Source: Flagellimonas amphidinii
Lineage (GTDB): Bacteria > Bacteroidota > Bacteroidia > Flavobacteriales > Flavobacteriaceae
Length of the DNA stretch: 64,000 nucleotides
Assembly (NCBI RefSeq): GCF_013090115.1
Contig: NZ_JABFNN010000039.1
Location: forward strand, 62,001-126,000
Direction of reading: 5' to 3'
Each line of letters opens with the position of its first letter. Position 1 is the first letter of the stretch. Both the position numbers and the translations under genes were made by a program. This document shows positions 53,050-61,231 of the stretch, piece by piece. Below the pieces are notes generated by a model. It made no database searches. It worked only from the letters and a program-made list of their open reading frames with translations, and was not told the origin of the DNA.

Positions 53050-53080
53050 AAAAACGGTTCAAGTTTACACCTGAACCGTT
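53050..53080 (-). terminator. Terminator after the CMD-family gene
   Basis: The 9-base perfect inverted repeat AACGGTTCA / TGAACCGTT is followed on the minus strand by TTTTTG. It ends the CMD transcript before the VOC gene. Confidence 0.75.
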
Positions 53081-53107
53081 AATGTTTTTGACATATTTTT
53101 ATAAATA

Positions 53108-53377
53108 CTATTTTTTCGACCCTCTTTGCTCTAAAACCTCTTTTAATGCAAAAGTTCCATTTAAAGAAGCGGGGAATCCTGCATATAATGACATTAAAAT
53201 CATAATTTCTGATATTTCTTCTGGAGTTAGGCCTACATTTAGTGCAGCATTGATGTGTACCTTTAATTGAGGTGTGGCAGTACCCATTGCAGTTAAAGCG
53301 GCAACCACAGCAATTTCTTTTATGGACTTATCCGTATAATGGAGTAAACGTTTTGTTTCAGTAATTTTTTTCTCCAA
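53108..53377 (-). CDS. Carboxymuconolactone decarboxylase-like protein, short at N-terminus
   Basis: The 89-residue protein has the CMD core EIAVVAALTAMGTATPQLKVHINAALNVG and PEEISEIMILMSLYAGFPASLNGTFALKEVL. Family relatives carry about 30 further N-terminal residues. The only start is TTG 53377 (MEKKITETKRLLHY), directly at the end of the AraC remnant in another frame. There is no Cys, so peroxidase or thiol activity of the AhpD kind is not expected. It is likely the 3' half left by a deletion, though the core could still fold. Confidence 0.6.
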   Translation of the reverse strand: MEKKITETKRLLHYTDKSIKEIAVVAALTAMGTATPQLKVHINAALNVGLTPEEISEIMILMSLYAGFPASLNGTFALKEVLEQRGSKK

Positions 53378-53745
53378 AATGATAGTTTTTGGGCTTTTGC
53401 ATACTGTTCCTTGCAGATGTCATTCAATTTACCAACGGAAATATGAAGTTCATCAAAAACAATGATATAGCCTTTTGTTTTTTTAGAGTAGGATCAATTA
53501 TGAACTTGTTTGGGGCGTATGAAGAAAAGTCTATTGGGCTTTATCTCATATTCTTCAAAATCGATTACATTGATTCCGAGACTTTCTGTAAACCATATGA
53601 TTGAATAAAAATCGTGCCTGTGTGGCCATTCTACACTAGGGTTTTCCGTTCCTGCAAAGGTTCCAACATAGTAATACCTATCTTCTGAATTGGATAGAAT
53701 AATATCTGATATGGAATATTCTTTTAACAGAGGCTTGGTTGATAT
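53378..53745 (-). pseudogene. Dead AraC-family regulator, N-terminal cupin part only
   Basis: On the minus strand the frame from 53745 reads ISTKPLLKEYSISDIILSN, then EWPHRHDFYSIIWF, VIDFEEYEIKPNRLFFIRP and QVHN, an AraC-type sensor cupin. It is broken by TGA at 53496-53494, where relatives have Trp, then continues SYSKKTKGYIIVFDE. The first codon is ATA where an ATG would be expected, and the HTH domain is absent because the frame runs into the CMD gene. The 384-base stretch holds no intact gene. Confidence 0.8.
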
Positions 53746-53761
53746 TTAAAGGAGATTACTT

Positions 53762-54373
53762 TTAAATAGTAAAAGATAGTTTAATTCCTTCAGTAATCAT
53801 CCCCATTCCAATTATGGCAAGAATCAATCCCATTAGTTTGCCAATGACAGAAATTAGATTGGCACCTACTATTTCCACAATTTTTTCACTGAAATAAAAA
53901 GCTAGATAAGTAAGGAATATAAGCAGTCCAAAAATTGCAATGACAATTACAATGTGAATGTAATCTGCATTTGTAACACTGTTCATGGCAGTTACAATGG
54001 TGCCAGGGCCTGCCAAAATTGGTATGGCCAAAGGGGAGATGGCCAGGTTATTGTTTGTTTCTGTGTTGTTTTGGTGAATTTTTGATTTTTGTGACATCAG
54101 CATTTCAAAACCAACATAAAAAATCAAAATACCTCCAGTCAATTTAAAAGCTGGAATAGTAATTCCGAATAGCTCAAAAATATATTTGCCCGCTATTACA
54201 AAACAAACAACAATTATAAAGGCGGTAATTGTTCCTGTCCGGGCAATTTTCTTTTTATTTTCTGTGGTTTCATCTTCAACAAGCCCCAAGAAAATAGGAG
54301 TGTTTGCAATTGGGTTCATAATGGCAAAAAAGCCCATGAAGACCGTTAGGCTGTATGTAATTAAATCTCCCAT
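53762..54373 (-). CDS. MarC family integral membrane protein
   Basis: The 203-residue protein has six hydrophobic helices and the family motifs FMGFFAIMNPIANTPIFLGL and ILIFYVGFEMLMSQ, then LAIPILAGPGTIVTAM. MarC proteins were once called NAAT transporters or antibiotic resistance proteins; their true substrate is uncertain. Its start abuts the stop of the NUDIX gene (54373/54374), which implies translational coupling. Confidence 0.92.
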   Translation of the reverse strand: MGDLITYSLTVFMGFFAIMNPIANTPIFLGLVEDETTENKKKIARTGTITAFIIVVCFVIAGKYIFELFGITIPAFKLTGGILIFYVGFEMLMSQKSKIHQNNTETNNNLAISPLAIPILAGPGTIVTAMNSVTNADYIHIVIVIAIFGLLIFLTYLAFYFSEKIVEIVGANLISVIGKLMGLILAIIGMGMITEGIKLSFTI

Positions 54374-54772
54374 TTACTCCAATTCTCCTTTTTCTTTTAA
54401 AAACCTAAAGATCTTCTTGTCCACTTCAGAAATCATACCCAAGTCTTCGTAGTTCAACCATCTAATTTCTTCAATTTCGCTAGATGGTTTCAATATTCCC
54501 TCATACTTGGCTTTGTAACAAGTCATTTTCACAAGCACACCTTCTTTGGCACCATCTGATTGTGCTTTGAAAGTACCCACATACTCAATTGTAGTTTTAT
54601 CGATTCGAACATCCAATTCTTCGGCTATTTCCCTTACTAAGGTTTCTGCATCTGTTTCTCCCAACTCCCTTTTTCCTCCGGGAATATAATATTTTGTTTT
54701 CCCCTTTGATTTGGTACTTAAAATTTGCCCATTTTTTGTTTCGATAAAGGCTATTTTATCTACCTCATCCAT
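54374..54772 (-). CDS. NUDIX hydrolase
   Basis: The 132-residue protein contains the full NUDIX box, GKRELGETDAETLVREIAEEL (residues about 33-53), close to the Gx5Ex7REUxEExGU consensus, with the final Gly replaced. It hydrolyses a nucleoside diphosphate linked to another group. It lies between yciI and marC in one minus-strand unit, with a 26-base gap upstream. Confidence 0.92.
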   Translation of the reverse strand: MDEVDKIAFIETKNGQILSTKSKGKTKYYIPGGKRELGETDAETLVREIAEELDVRIDKTTIEYVGTFKAQSDGAKEGVLVKMTCYKAKYEGILKPSSEIEEIRWLNYEDLGMISEVDKKIFRFLKEKGELE

Positions 54773-54798
54773 AATGATAGCTATTTTTGGAAACTATA

Positions 54799-55086
54799 TC
54801 AATTCATCAAAAAACTCAATTCCTCACAGGTTTTGCTGGGAACGAATTCTATGAGCTCATAATCTGCGAGTTCATGCTTTTTGAAAGGGTCTTTTTCAAT
54901 AATTTTCTCCAGCTCTATTTTAGATTTATTGTTTGATAAAATTATTCCCCCGGTTCTAGGTACTTTTCTTCCAGAAGCAAGAAAATTACCCAATGCATAT
55001 TGTTCATTCAGAAAGTCAATATGTTCGTCCAGATATTGGTCAACTTTTTCAAGTTTTACTTTGTAAGTCAGATGTATAACGAACAT
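54799..55086 (-). CDS. YciI family protein
   Basis: The 95-residue ferredoxin-like protein begins MFVIHLTYKVKLEKVDQYLDEHIDFL and has ASGRKVPRTGGIIL and DPFKKHELADYELIEF. These are the conserved His and Asp positions of YciI-like proteins, whose reaction is unknown in most cases. It is first in the yciI-NUDIX-marC unit. Confidence 0.88.
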   Translation of the reverse strand: MFVIHLTYKVKLEKVDQYLDEHIDFLNEQYALGNFLASGRKVPRTGGIILSNNKSKIELEKIIEKDPFKKHELADYELIEFVPSKTCEELSFLMN

Positions 55087-55116
55087 TACTGATTTATTTA
55101 TTGTTTTTCTTTCATT

Positions 55117-55557
55117 TTAATCTCTTCCCAAAACATAGGTTTGAAAAACATATTTCCACGGTGTGAAGATAAAAGGAATAATCATAGGTAGAAATGCCTG
55201 CATCCAGTCTGCAGCTTCGCTACCAATAAGTTCTCCACTTCTCCATAATGGATACGCAACAAACCCCAACCATAATCCTTTATATAAAAACATAAAGAGC
55301 ATTATGGGCAACATTTTTAAAGTATGAAAGATTCCCAAGCCAGACAATGTAGTATAAGCAGCTATTGCACACCATGCGATTGCCACTTCTACATTCCATT
55401 CACCCTCATGGGTGATTAATTTGGTCCAGGCTTCTTTTGCCGCCAAGAAGAACATCAGAAAGAAAAAAAGCTTAAGAACATAGACTTTAATAGGCCAAAC
55501 TCCCTTGTATTTTTGAGATGGGGAAAAAGCATTTTTTAAATATGAGACTATTTTCAT
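55117..55557 (-). CDS. Four-helix membrane protein, unknown
   Basis: The 146-residue protein has four hydrophobic helices (VYVLKLFFFLMFFLAA, AIAWCAIAAYTTLSGLGIF, LPIMLFMFLYKGLWLGFVAY, FLPMIIPFIFTPWKYVF) with short loops, and a charged start (MKIVSYLKNAFSPSQKYKG). I do not recognise its family. It is on the same strand as yciI, 30 bases upstream. Confidence 0.62.
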   Translation of the reverse strand: MKIVSYLKNAFSPSQKYKGVWPIKVYVLKLFFFLMFFLAAKEAWTKLITHEGEWNVEVAIAWCAIAAYTTLSGLGIFHTLKMLPIMLFMFLYKGLWLGFVAYPLWRSGELIGSEAADWMQAFLPMIIPFIFTPWKYVFQTYVLGRD

Positions 55558-55665
55558 TATTTAAATCATTGGTTACCAATGGAAGACGATAACCTCGTAT
55601 GTTTGTTACATTACCAAGTTGCTAGACTGAAGAATATGAAATTGATCAATAGTGGAGCATTTGTT

Positions 55666-56193
55666 TTAGCTCGGCTTCTTCACTCCGAAATCATGTGCAT
55701 GGTCTACAATGCGCTTCCAAGTTGCAATCTGACCGCAATGCCACATCGTGTGTTTTATATTCCAATCTATCGCATCAAATTTGGTTGTTGCGACCGGATG
55801 TGGAACTTTAGTCGGTTCAACAGCTTCTTGTAGGTCATTTTCAGACAATGATTTGATTATTTTCAAGGACTGTCCCTGCATGTATTCTAGATCTTCCTGA
55901 AGTTGTTGAGGGTTTGTCTGCCCAACCATATCTTTTGCAAGGGTATCATAGCCACAAGATTTTGTGTATTTGCGTAAGTCTAATTTTTCAATTAATTCTG
56001 GAATATGTCCCACTGTTGTCATCATCGTATGGTAATATATACTGATGATTTGATGACCGACCTGCCAGCTTAAATTAGAATCAATTCCATTGGCTAGAAT
56101 TTCCCATTTTTCGAAAGGCACGGAGACAATCAATTTATTGGTCCACTCAAATGCATTTTCTGTCTGTTTGGTAAGGATTTGAACCGTGGTCAT
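55666..56193 (-). CDS. DinB family protein
   Basis: The 175-residue four-helix-bundle protein has candidate metal-site His residues: WQVGHQIISIYYHT and a late HTMWHCGQI. DinB-like proteins are metal-dependent, often thiol-S-transferases (BshC/YfiT relatives). The sequence FEWTNKLIVSVPFEKWE and IDWNIKHTMWHCGQIATWKR fits the DinB_2 subgroup. It is monocistronic; substrate unknown. Confidence 0.8.
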   Translation of the reverse strand: MTTVQILTKQTENAFEWTNKLIVSVPFEKWEILANGIDSNLSWQVGHQIISIYYHTMMTTVGHIPELIEKLDLRKYTKSCGYDTLAKDMVGQTNPQQLQEDLEYMQGQSLKIIKSLSENDLQEAVEPTKVPHPVATTKFDAIDWNIKHTMWHCGQIATWKRIVDHAHDFGVKKPS

Positions 56194-56254
56194 ATGATGT
56201 TTTCCATAAAGATATAACCTTTCAAAAATGACTTTCGTAAAAAAGCAATAAAAG

Positions 56255-57373
56255 TTATAGGTCCCTACGGTATGTACGTCTACGTTTGTGCGTTACGGGA
56301 TTAAAATGTTTCCACATTTGCCTTATGGCAATATTATCTTCCAACTCTGGTGTTCGAATACAATTCACAATGCCTTTTTTGGAAAAGGTTTTGTAGAATT
56401 CATTAAATATAATGGCCGTAACTCCCTTACTTTGAAAATCTGGTCGGATACCGATCAAATAAAAGATAACATCCTTACTTTCTTTTCTGGCCTTTAACAA
56501 ATGGAAAATACCCGTAGGCAGTAATTTGCCATTGGCTTTTTGCAATGCTTTGGAGAACGAGGGCATCACAATGGCAAAGGCAATTAGTTCATCTTTTTCA
56601 TCCACCACAAACTTGATGTACTCTGGATTGATAAAGGTGATATATTTCTTTTTAAAATACTCTTTTTGCGTATCGGTGATTTTTACGAATGAGGAAAGCT
56701 TGGCATAGCTTTCATTGAACAGGTCAAACATTTTGTCTACCCATGGCATGATCTCCTCACTTTTCTTAAAGTTCATTTCACGTAAGCCGTAGCGTTTTTT
56801 AATCAATAGATTGGCCTTATAAAAGAGTTTAGGGTCTGCATTAGAAGCCAAAAACTTGTTTTCCAAGTATTCTTTTTCCTTTACAAAACCATGTTGTTCA
56901 TAGTGCGATTGGTAATAGGGATGATTATACCAGGTAATCATGGTCCCAATATGGTCAAATCCTTCAATAAGTACACCTACCTTATCCATATTGGAAAACC
57001 CTACGGGGCCTTCCATATATTCCAATTGGTGTTGCATGCCAATTTCTTTCACTTTGTCCAATAAGGCTTTGGAAACTTCTAGATCATCCACAAAATCAAA
57101 CCAGCCAAAACGCATTTTTTTTACTTGTTGCTCTTTGATCTCCAACCAATTAATAATAGCAGCCACGCGACCTACTATTTTACCCTCTTTATAGGCTAAA
57201 AAGAAGAAAGCTTCGGCGTTCTCAAATACGGGGTTTTTGGTTTTGTCAAAGGATTCCATTTCATCCTTAATAAGGGGGGGGACCCAGTAGGGGGAATTTT
57301 TATACAGTGCAAAGGGGAACTTTACAAACTGTTTCAGGTCAGCCTTGGTGCTAACCTTTTTAATTTGGATCAT
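56255..57373 (-). CDS. GNAT-like N-acyltransferase superfamily protein, 372 residues
   Basis: The protein has an N-terminal half with YWVPPLIKDEMESFDKTKNP and AYKEGKIVGRVAAI, an acyltransferase beta sheet, and a second half ending FYLIGIRPDFQSKGVTAIIFNEF. That segment is the GNAT acyl-CoA loop (Q/RxxGxG/A type). The double-domain length is common in a Bacteroidota family with no known substrate. The sequence YMEGPVGFSNMDKVGVLIEGF is conserved in relatives. It precedes the outer-membrane protein gene by 66 bases in the opposite order. Confidence 0.82.
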   Translation of the reverse strand: MIQIKKVSTKADLKQFVKFPFALYKNSPYWVPPLIKDEMESFDKTKNPVFENAEAFFFLAYKEGKIVGRVAAIINWLEIKEQQVKKMRFGWFDFVDDLEVSKALLDKVKEIGMQHQLEYMEGPVGFSNMDKVGVLIEGFDHIGTMITWYNHPYYQSHYEQHGFVKEKEYLENKFLASNADPKLFYKANLLIKKRYGLREMNFKKSEEIMPWVDKMFDLFNESYAKLSSFVKITDTQKEYFKKKYITFINPEYIKFVVDEKDELIAFAIVMPSFSKALQKANGKLLPTGIFHLLKARKESKDVIFYLIGIRPDFQSKGVTAIIFNEFYKTFSKKGIVNCIRTPELEDNIAIRQMWKHFNPVTHKRRRTYRRDL

Positions 57374-57439
57374 AAGTAGTTTTTTGCATACTCAATATTA
57401 GGAATATTCCAAAAAGTATGAAAATGATAACTACAAAAG

Positions 57440-58429
57440 TTAAAAGTCCAAGTCCTTCTTTTTCTTATTCTTTTTGCTCTTTTTCCGCTTCTTTTTTACA
57501 TCACTTTTTTTGATTTTCGGACCGTTTTGAGCTGGACTCTGTTCGTCAATGGGGATTAGTACATCTTTATGGAAATCAAATCGATAGGAGAGGCCTGCTA
57601 CTCCAAACATACGGGAAGGCGAATTTTTAAAATTACTGCCTAAATGAAAATCTGCTTGGAAATTTTCACTGAATAAATAGGCCAATCCGGCGCGTACCAA
57701 AAGGTCGGAATATCTATCACTTTTAATACCTTGGTTTTCCAGAAAAACACTCCATTTAGGATTTCTAAATGCGTGTGTGACAGAAATAGCATAACTCCAT
57801 TCAGGAAAATCCGTACCAATACGATCGTAGGCAATATTAGATATGAGTACAAACCTGGGTGAAAGTCTACTTTGTGTAGCTACAGCCCCTCGGTAGGAGA
57901 GATTGGGATCTCCCGGATAAAAAGGATTGTCGCCCAAGGTAAATGTGGCACCACCATAAAGTGATACAGCTGGAATTAAGTTTTTCCATTGGAAAACATT
58001 ATTGGCCCTCCAACTATATAGATTGGGTTTGTTCTTTTCAGGATCTTTAAATGGATCAAAAATGAGATATTTGGCTCCAATACGATTTCTGGTAAAATCG
58101 GTTCGGGTTTCATCAGGTGTTAGATCAGAAAAAGTAAGACTTTGTGTTACAAAAGAACCCTCGTAAACAATTTCCAACTGCTCAAAAAATAGTCCATACC
58201 GCAGCGCAATATCGGTCCCAATAATATTGGAGTCAAAATTCAACGCATCATTGTTCTGTCTTTCGTAGAACAAACCAGCTTCCACTTGTGCCACATTTTT
58301 CCCTACGGCATATGCGCTTACAGCCCTTCCCGGTCTATTGGAGTTAATGACATCAGTGTATTGAGCCATGATGGCACTTGGTACGGCAAAGAATAAAAAG
58401 AGAGCTTTTTTTAGAGAGGAATTATCCAT
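57440..58429 (-). CDS. Outer-membrane transporter-like protein (phenol MetA-pathway family)
   Basis: The 329-residue protein has a signal peptide (ending SAIMAQ), then a beta-barrel with alternating aromatic strands such as NVAQVEAGLFYER, DIALRYGLFFEQLEIVYEGSF and RAGLAYLFSENFQADFHLGSNF. It matches the phenol degradation MetA-pathway family (PF13557-like), found beside many unrelated genes. A Lys-rich C-terminal tail (KKSDVKKKRKKSKKN) extends into the periplasm. No aromatic-degradation genes are nearby, so function is unknown. Confidence 0.75.
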   Translation of the reverse strand: MDNSSLKKALFLFFAVPSAIMAQYTDVINSNRPGRAVSAYAVGKNVAQVEAGLFYERQNNDALNFDSNIIGTDIALRYGLFFEQLEIVYEGSFVTQSLTFSDLTPDETRTDFTRNRIGAKYLIFDPFKDPEKNKPNLYSWRANNVFQWKNLIPAVSLYGGATFTLGDNPFYPGDPNLSYRGAVATQSRLSPRFVLISNIAYDRIGTDFPEWSYAISVTHAFRNPKWSVFLENQGIKSDRYSDLLVRAGLAYLFSENFQADFHLGSNFKNSPSRMFGVAGLSYRFDFHKDVLIPIDEQSPAQNGPKIKKSDVKKKRKKSKKNKKKKDLDF

Positions 58430-58466
58430 ATAACCTATTTTAATACTATTTTATGAAACGTTTCTG

Positions 58467-58495
58467 TTGATAAACGGACTTACAATGTAATTTTG
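58467..58495 (+). promoter_or_regulatory. Promoter of the envelope operon (-33 and -7)
   Basis: TTG (58467-58469), 18 bases and TAATTTTG (58488-58495) give a full Bacteroidota promoter 18 bases before the ATG at 58514. It probably drives the DUF4834-YfhO-glycosyltransferase-flippase operon. Confidence 0.62.
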
Positions 58496-58513
58496 ATGCA
58501 ATAGTTTAATTAT

Positions 58514-58774
58514 ATGGTTGTACTACAAACGATTTTTATCCTCATATTAGTATACTACGGGGTGAAATTACTTGCCAAATGGTTGCTTCCTAAAGTACTC
58601 AACTATGCTGTGAACAAGACGCAGGAGCGTTTTGGGCAACAATTTAGAAATTATCAGGACTTTGGAGGTCAGCAAAATACAGAAGGGGAAACCACAATTT
58701 CCAAAAAGCCTTTTCGTAAATCCAATCCTTCAAAAAAAGTTGGAGAATACATAGATTTTGAAGAAATTGACTAA
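58514..58774 (+). CDS. DUF4834 family small membrane protein
   Basis: The 86-residue protein has one N-terminal membrane helix (TIFILILVYYGVKLLAKWLLP), a linker and a charged C-terminus ending KKVGEYIDFEEID, the typical DUF4834 tail. Function unknown. It is the first gene of a tight operon with YfhO. Confidence 0.85.
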   Translation: MVVLQTIFILILVYYGVKLLAKWLLPKVLNYAVNKTQERFGQQFRNYQDFGGQQNTEGETTISKKPFRKSNPSKKVGEYIDFEEID

Positions 58775-58798
58775 TATTTGTCTTTTCAAAACCTATCC

Positions 58799-61231
58799 AT
58801 GAATCTTTCTCCAAAGGCCATTATCGCCCACATTTGTGTACTAGTTTTATTCATTGTGGCCTCATTGGTCTATTTCTATCCTGTTTTACAGGGCAAGGCC
58901 ATCTTTCAATCTGATATTGCCCAGTACAAGGGCATGTCTAAAGAACGTAACGATTACAAAGAGCTCACCGGTGAGGAATCTTACTGGACCAACAGTGCTT
59001 TTGGAGGAATGCCCACGTACCAACTGGGAGCCAATTATCCACATGATTATGTTAAGAAATTGGACCGACTTATTCGGTTCTTGCCCAGACCTGCAGATTA
59101 TCTTTTTCTGTATTTGTTAGGCTTTTACATCTTAATGCTTTGTCTTAAAGTTGAATACAGGTTGGCCATTTTGGGAGCATTGGCCTTTGGCTTTTCCACC
59201 TATCTGATTATTATTTTAGGGGTAGGGCATAATGCCAAAGCTCATGCCTTGGGCTATATTCCCATGGTTTTAGGCGGAATTGTGCTGGTTTTTAGAAAAA
59301 AATACATATGGGGCTTTATTTTGACCGCATTGGCGATGGCCTTGGAAATTAGTGCCAACCACTACCAAATGACTTATTACTTCATGTTGTTGGTATTGGT
59401 GTTGGGACTCGTGTATTTGATTTATGCCATCAAAGAAAAAGAGCTAAAGCATTTCTTTCTTTCCGTTGGAATTTTGATACTGGCAGTAGTGTTATCCATA
59501 GCTACCAATGCTACTGGATTGATGGCTACCAAGGAATATGCAGATTGGAGTACACGTGGTACATCTACGCTCACTATTAATCCAGATGGTAGCCCGAAGG
59601 AACCATCTTCCGGATTGGACTATGATTACATCACACAATACAGCTACGGTATCGCAGAATCGTTGAATTTGTTTTCCCCTCGATTGTTTGGAGGTTCAGG
59701 GAATGAAGATTTGGGCAAGAAATCCAAGGCTTATGAATATTTGACTAGCCAAGGACTTCCACCCACTAAAGCTTTGGAGTTTTCTTCTGGCATTCCCTTA
59801 TATTGGGGAGACCAGCCCATAGTAGCTGCCCCGGCTTATGTTGGTGCCATTGTCTTCTTTTTGTTTATACTGGGGATAATTTTGGTAAAAGGAAAAAAGA
59901 AATGGTGGTTGTTGGTTGGTGCTATTTTGGCACTACTGCTTTCTTGGGGAAAGAATTTTCCGGCTTTGACCAATTTTATGATTGATTATTTCCCGCTTTA
60001 CAACAAATTTAGAGCAGTGTCTTCCATTCAGGTTGTTTTGGAGCTTTGTCTACCTGCCTTAGGTATTCTGGGGATACGGGAACTTTTTAAATCTTCTATC
60101 AAGAAAAAAGAAAAACTGAATGCACTAAAATGGAGTTTCTTCACTTCTCTGGGACTAGGAATCATAATTTTTCTTTTGAAAGGCTTTTTTGATTTTGAGG
60201 GATTGCGAGATGAAACTTACCGCGGATATTTTGGTGATGAGTTAATGGGGATGATTCAGAGAGATAGGGAGGCCGTTTATATTAATGATACTATTAGGTC
60301 TTTGATTTATGTAGGATTGGCCGCAGCAGTTCTATGGTTCTTCATTAAAGAAAAAATTGGTAAAAATCTAGCTGCAATTGCTTTAGGCGCTTTGCTTTTG
60401 TTTGATTTAGTTGGAGTAGACCTGCGTTATGTGAACAAGGATGATTTTGTCCGTCAACGTCAAGTGAACACACCATTTCAAGCGGGTCAGATAGACCAAT
60501 TGATTCAGCAAGATGATTCCATATTTCGGGTGTTTGACCCCCAAGAAGGTTTAAATGGTGCGCGAACGTCCTATTTTCATAAATCCATTGGAGGTTATCA
60601 CGCTGCAAAGCCAAGAAACCTTCAAGAGCTATTCGATTATCATCTGTACCAAAACAATTTACAGGTGTTGAACATGTTGAATGTCAAGTACGTGATTCAA
60701 CAAGATGAGGAGGGTAATAGATTTCCGGCTGTAAATGAAGAAGCCAATGGCAATGCATGGTTTGTGGAAAAATTGTTGCCTGTAAGTTCTTCCAATGAAG
60801 AAATTTTGGCCTTGAAAAACTTTGACTCTAAACATGAGGCCATCATTGATACCCAGACATATCCCAGAGTTGTTAAGTTGAGTTATCCTGTTGATTCCAC
60901 ATCTGCTATTACTGTTACAGATTATCGACCTAATTATATCAAATATCAATCCAACAATGCTTCTGAAGGTTTTGCGGTGCTCTCGGAAATGTACTATCCT
61001 TCTGGATGGAATGCATATGTAGATGGCAAATCTGAGCCTGTTTACAAAGTAAATTATGCGCTTAGGGGCATGAAGATTCCTGCAGGTCAACATGAAATTG
61101 AATTTAAGTTTGAGCCAGAGGTTGTTCAAACAGGAAGTCAGATTGCTTTAGCAAGTAGTATAGTTTTGGGATTGGTTATTTTAGGTGGGTTAGGGTTTTC
61201 ATTTCGACCCAAAAAATCCAAAAAGGCGTAA
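58799..61231 (+). CDS. YfhO family membrane glycosyltransferase-like protein
   Basis: The 810-residue protein has about 12 to 14 membrane helices and a C-terminal periplasmic beta domain. The first loop carries FQSDIAQYKGMSKERNDYK, the YfhO motif with Asp, consistent with a GT-C lipid-linked sugar transferase (YfhO glycosylates lipoteichoic acid in Bacillus). The C-terminal part has VDGKSEPVYKVNYALRGMKIP and VLSEMYYPSGWNAYVDGK. ATG 58799 is used; TTG 58778 is seven codons earlier. Acceptor unknown. Confidence 0.85.
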   Translation: MNLSPKAIIAHICVLVLFIVASLVYFYPVLQGKAIFQSDIAQYKGMSKERNDYKELTGEESYWTNSAFGGMPTYQLGANYPHDYVKKLDRLIRFLPRPADYLFLYLLGFYILMLCLKVEYRLAILGALAFGFSTYLIIILGVGHNAKAHALGYIPMVLGGIVLVFRKKYIWGFILTALAMALEISANHYQMTYYFMLLVLVLGLVYLIYAIKEKELKHFFLSVGILILAVVLSIATNATGLMATKEYADWSTRGTSTLTINPDGSPKEPSSGLDYDYITQYSYGIAESLNLFSPRLFGGSGNEDLGKKSKAYEYLTSQGLPPTKALEFSSGIPLYWGDQPIVAAPAYVGAIVFFLFILGIILVKGKKKWWLLVGAILALLLSWGKNFPALTNFMIDYFPLYNKFRAVSSIQVVLELCLPALGILGIRELFKSSIKKKEKLNALKWSFFTSLGLGIIIFLLKGFFDFEGLRDETYRGYFGDELMGMIQRDREAVYINDTIRSLIYVGLAAAVLWFFIKEKIGKNLAAIALGALLLFDLVGVDLRYVNKDDFVRQRQVNTPFQAGQIDQLIQQDDSIFRVFDPQEGLNGARTSYFHKSIGGYHAAKPRNLQELFDYHLYQNNLQVLNMLNVKYVIQQDEEGNRFPAVNEEANGNAWFVEKLLPVSSSNEEILALKNFDSKHEAIIDTQTYPRVVKLSYPVDSTSAITVTDYRPNYIKYQSNNASEGFAVLSEMYYPSGWNAYVDGKSEPVYKVNYALRGMKIPAGQHEIEFKFEPEVVQTGSQIALASSIVLGLVILGGLGFSFRPKKSKKA

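Noticed and set aside
57440..58429. Aromatic (phenol) degradation function for the MetA-pathway-like protein
   Set aside because: The name comes from the family only. No aromatic catabolic gene is present nearby.
60659..61129. A 156-codon minus-strand frame inside yfhO
   Set aside because: It overlaps a well-supported membrane protein gene and has no recognisable domain or promoter.
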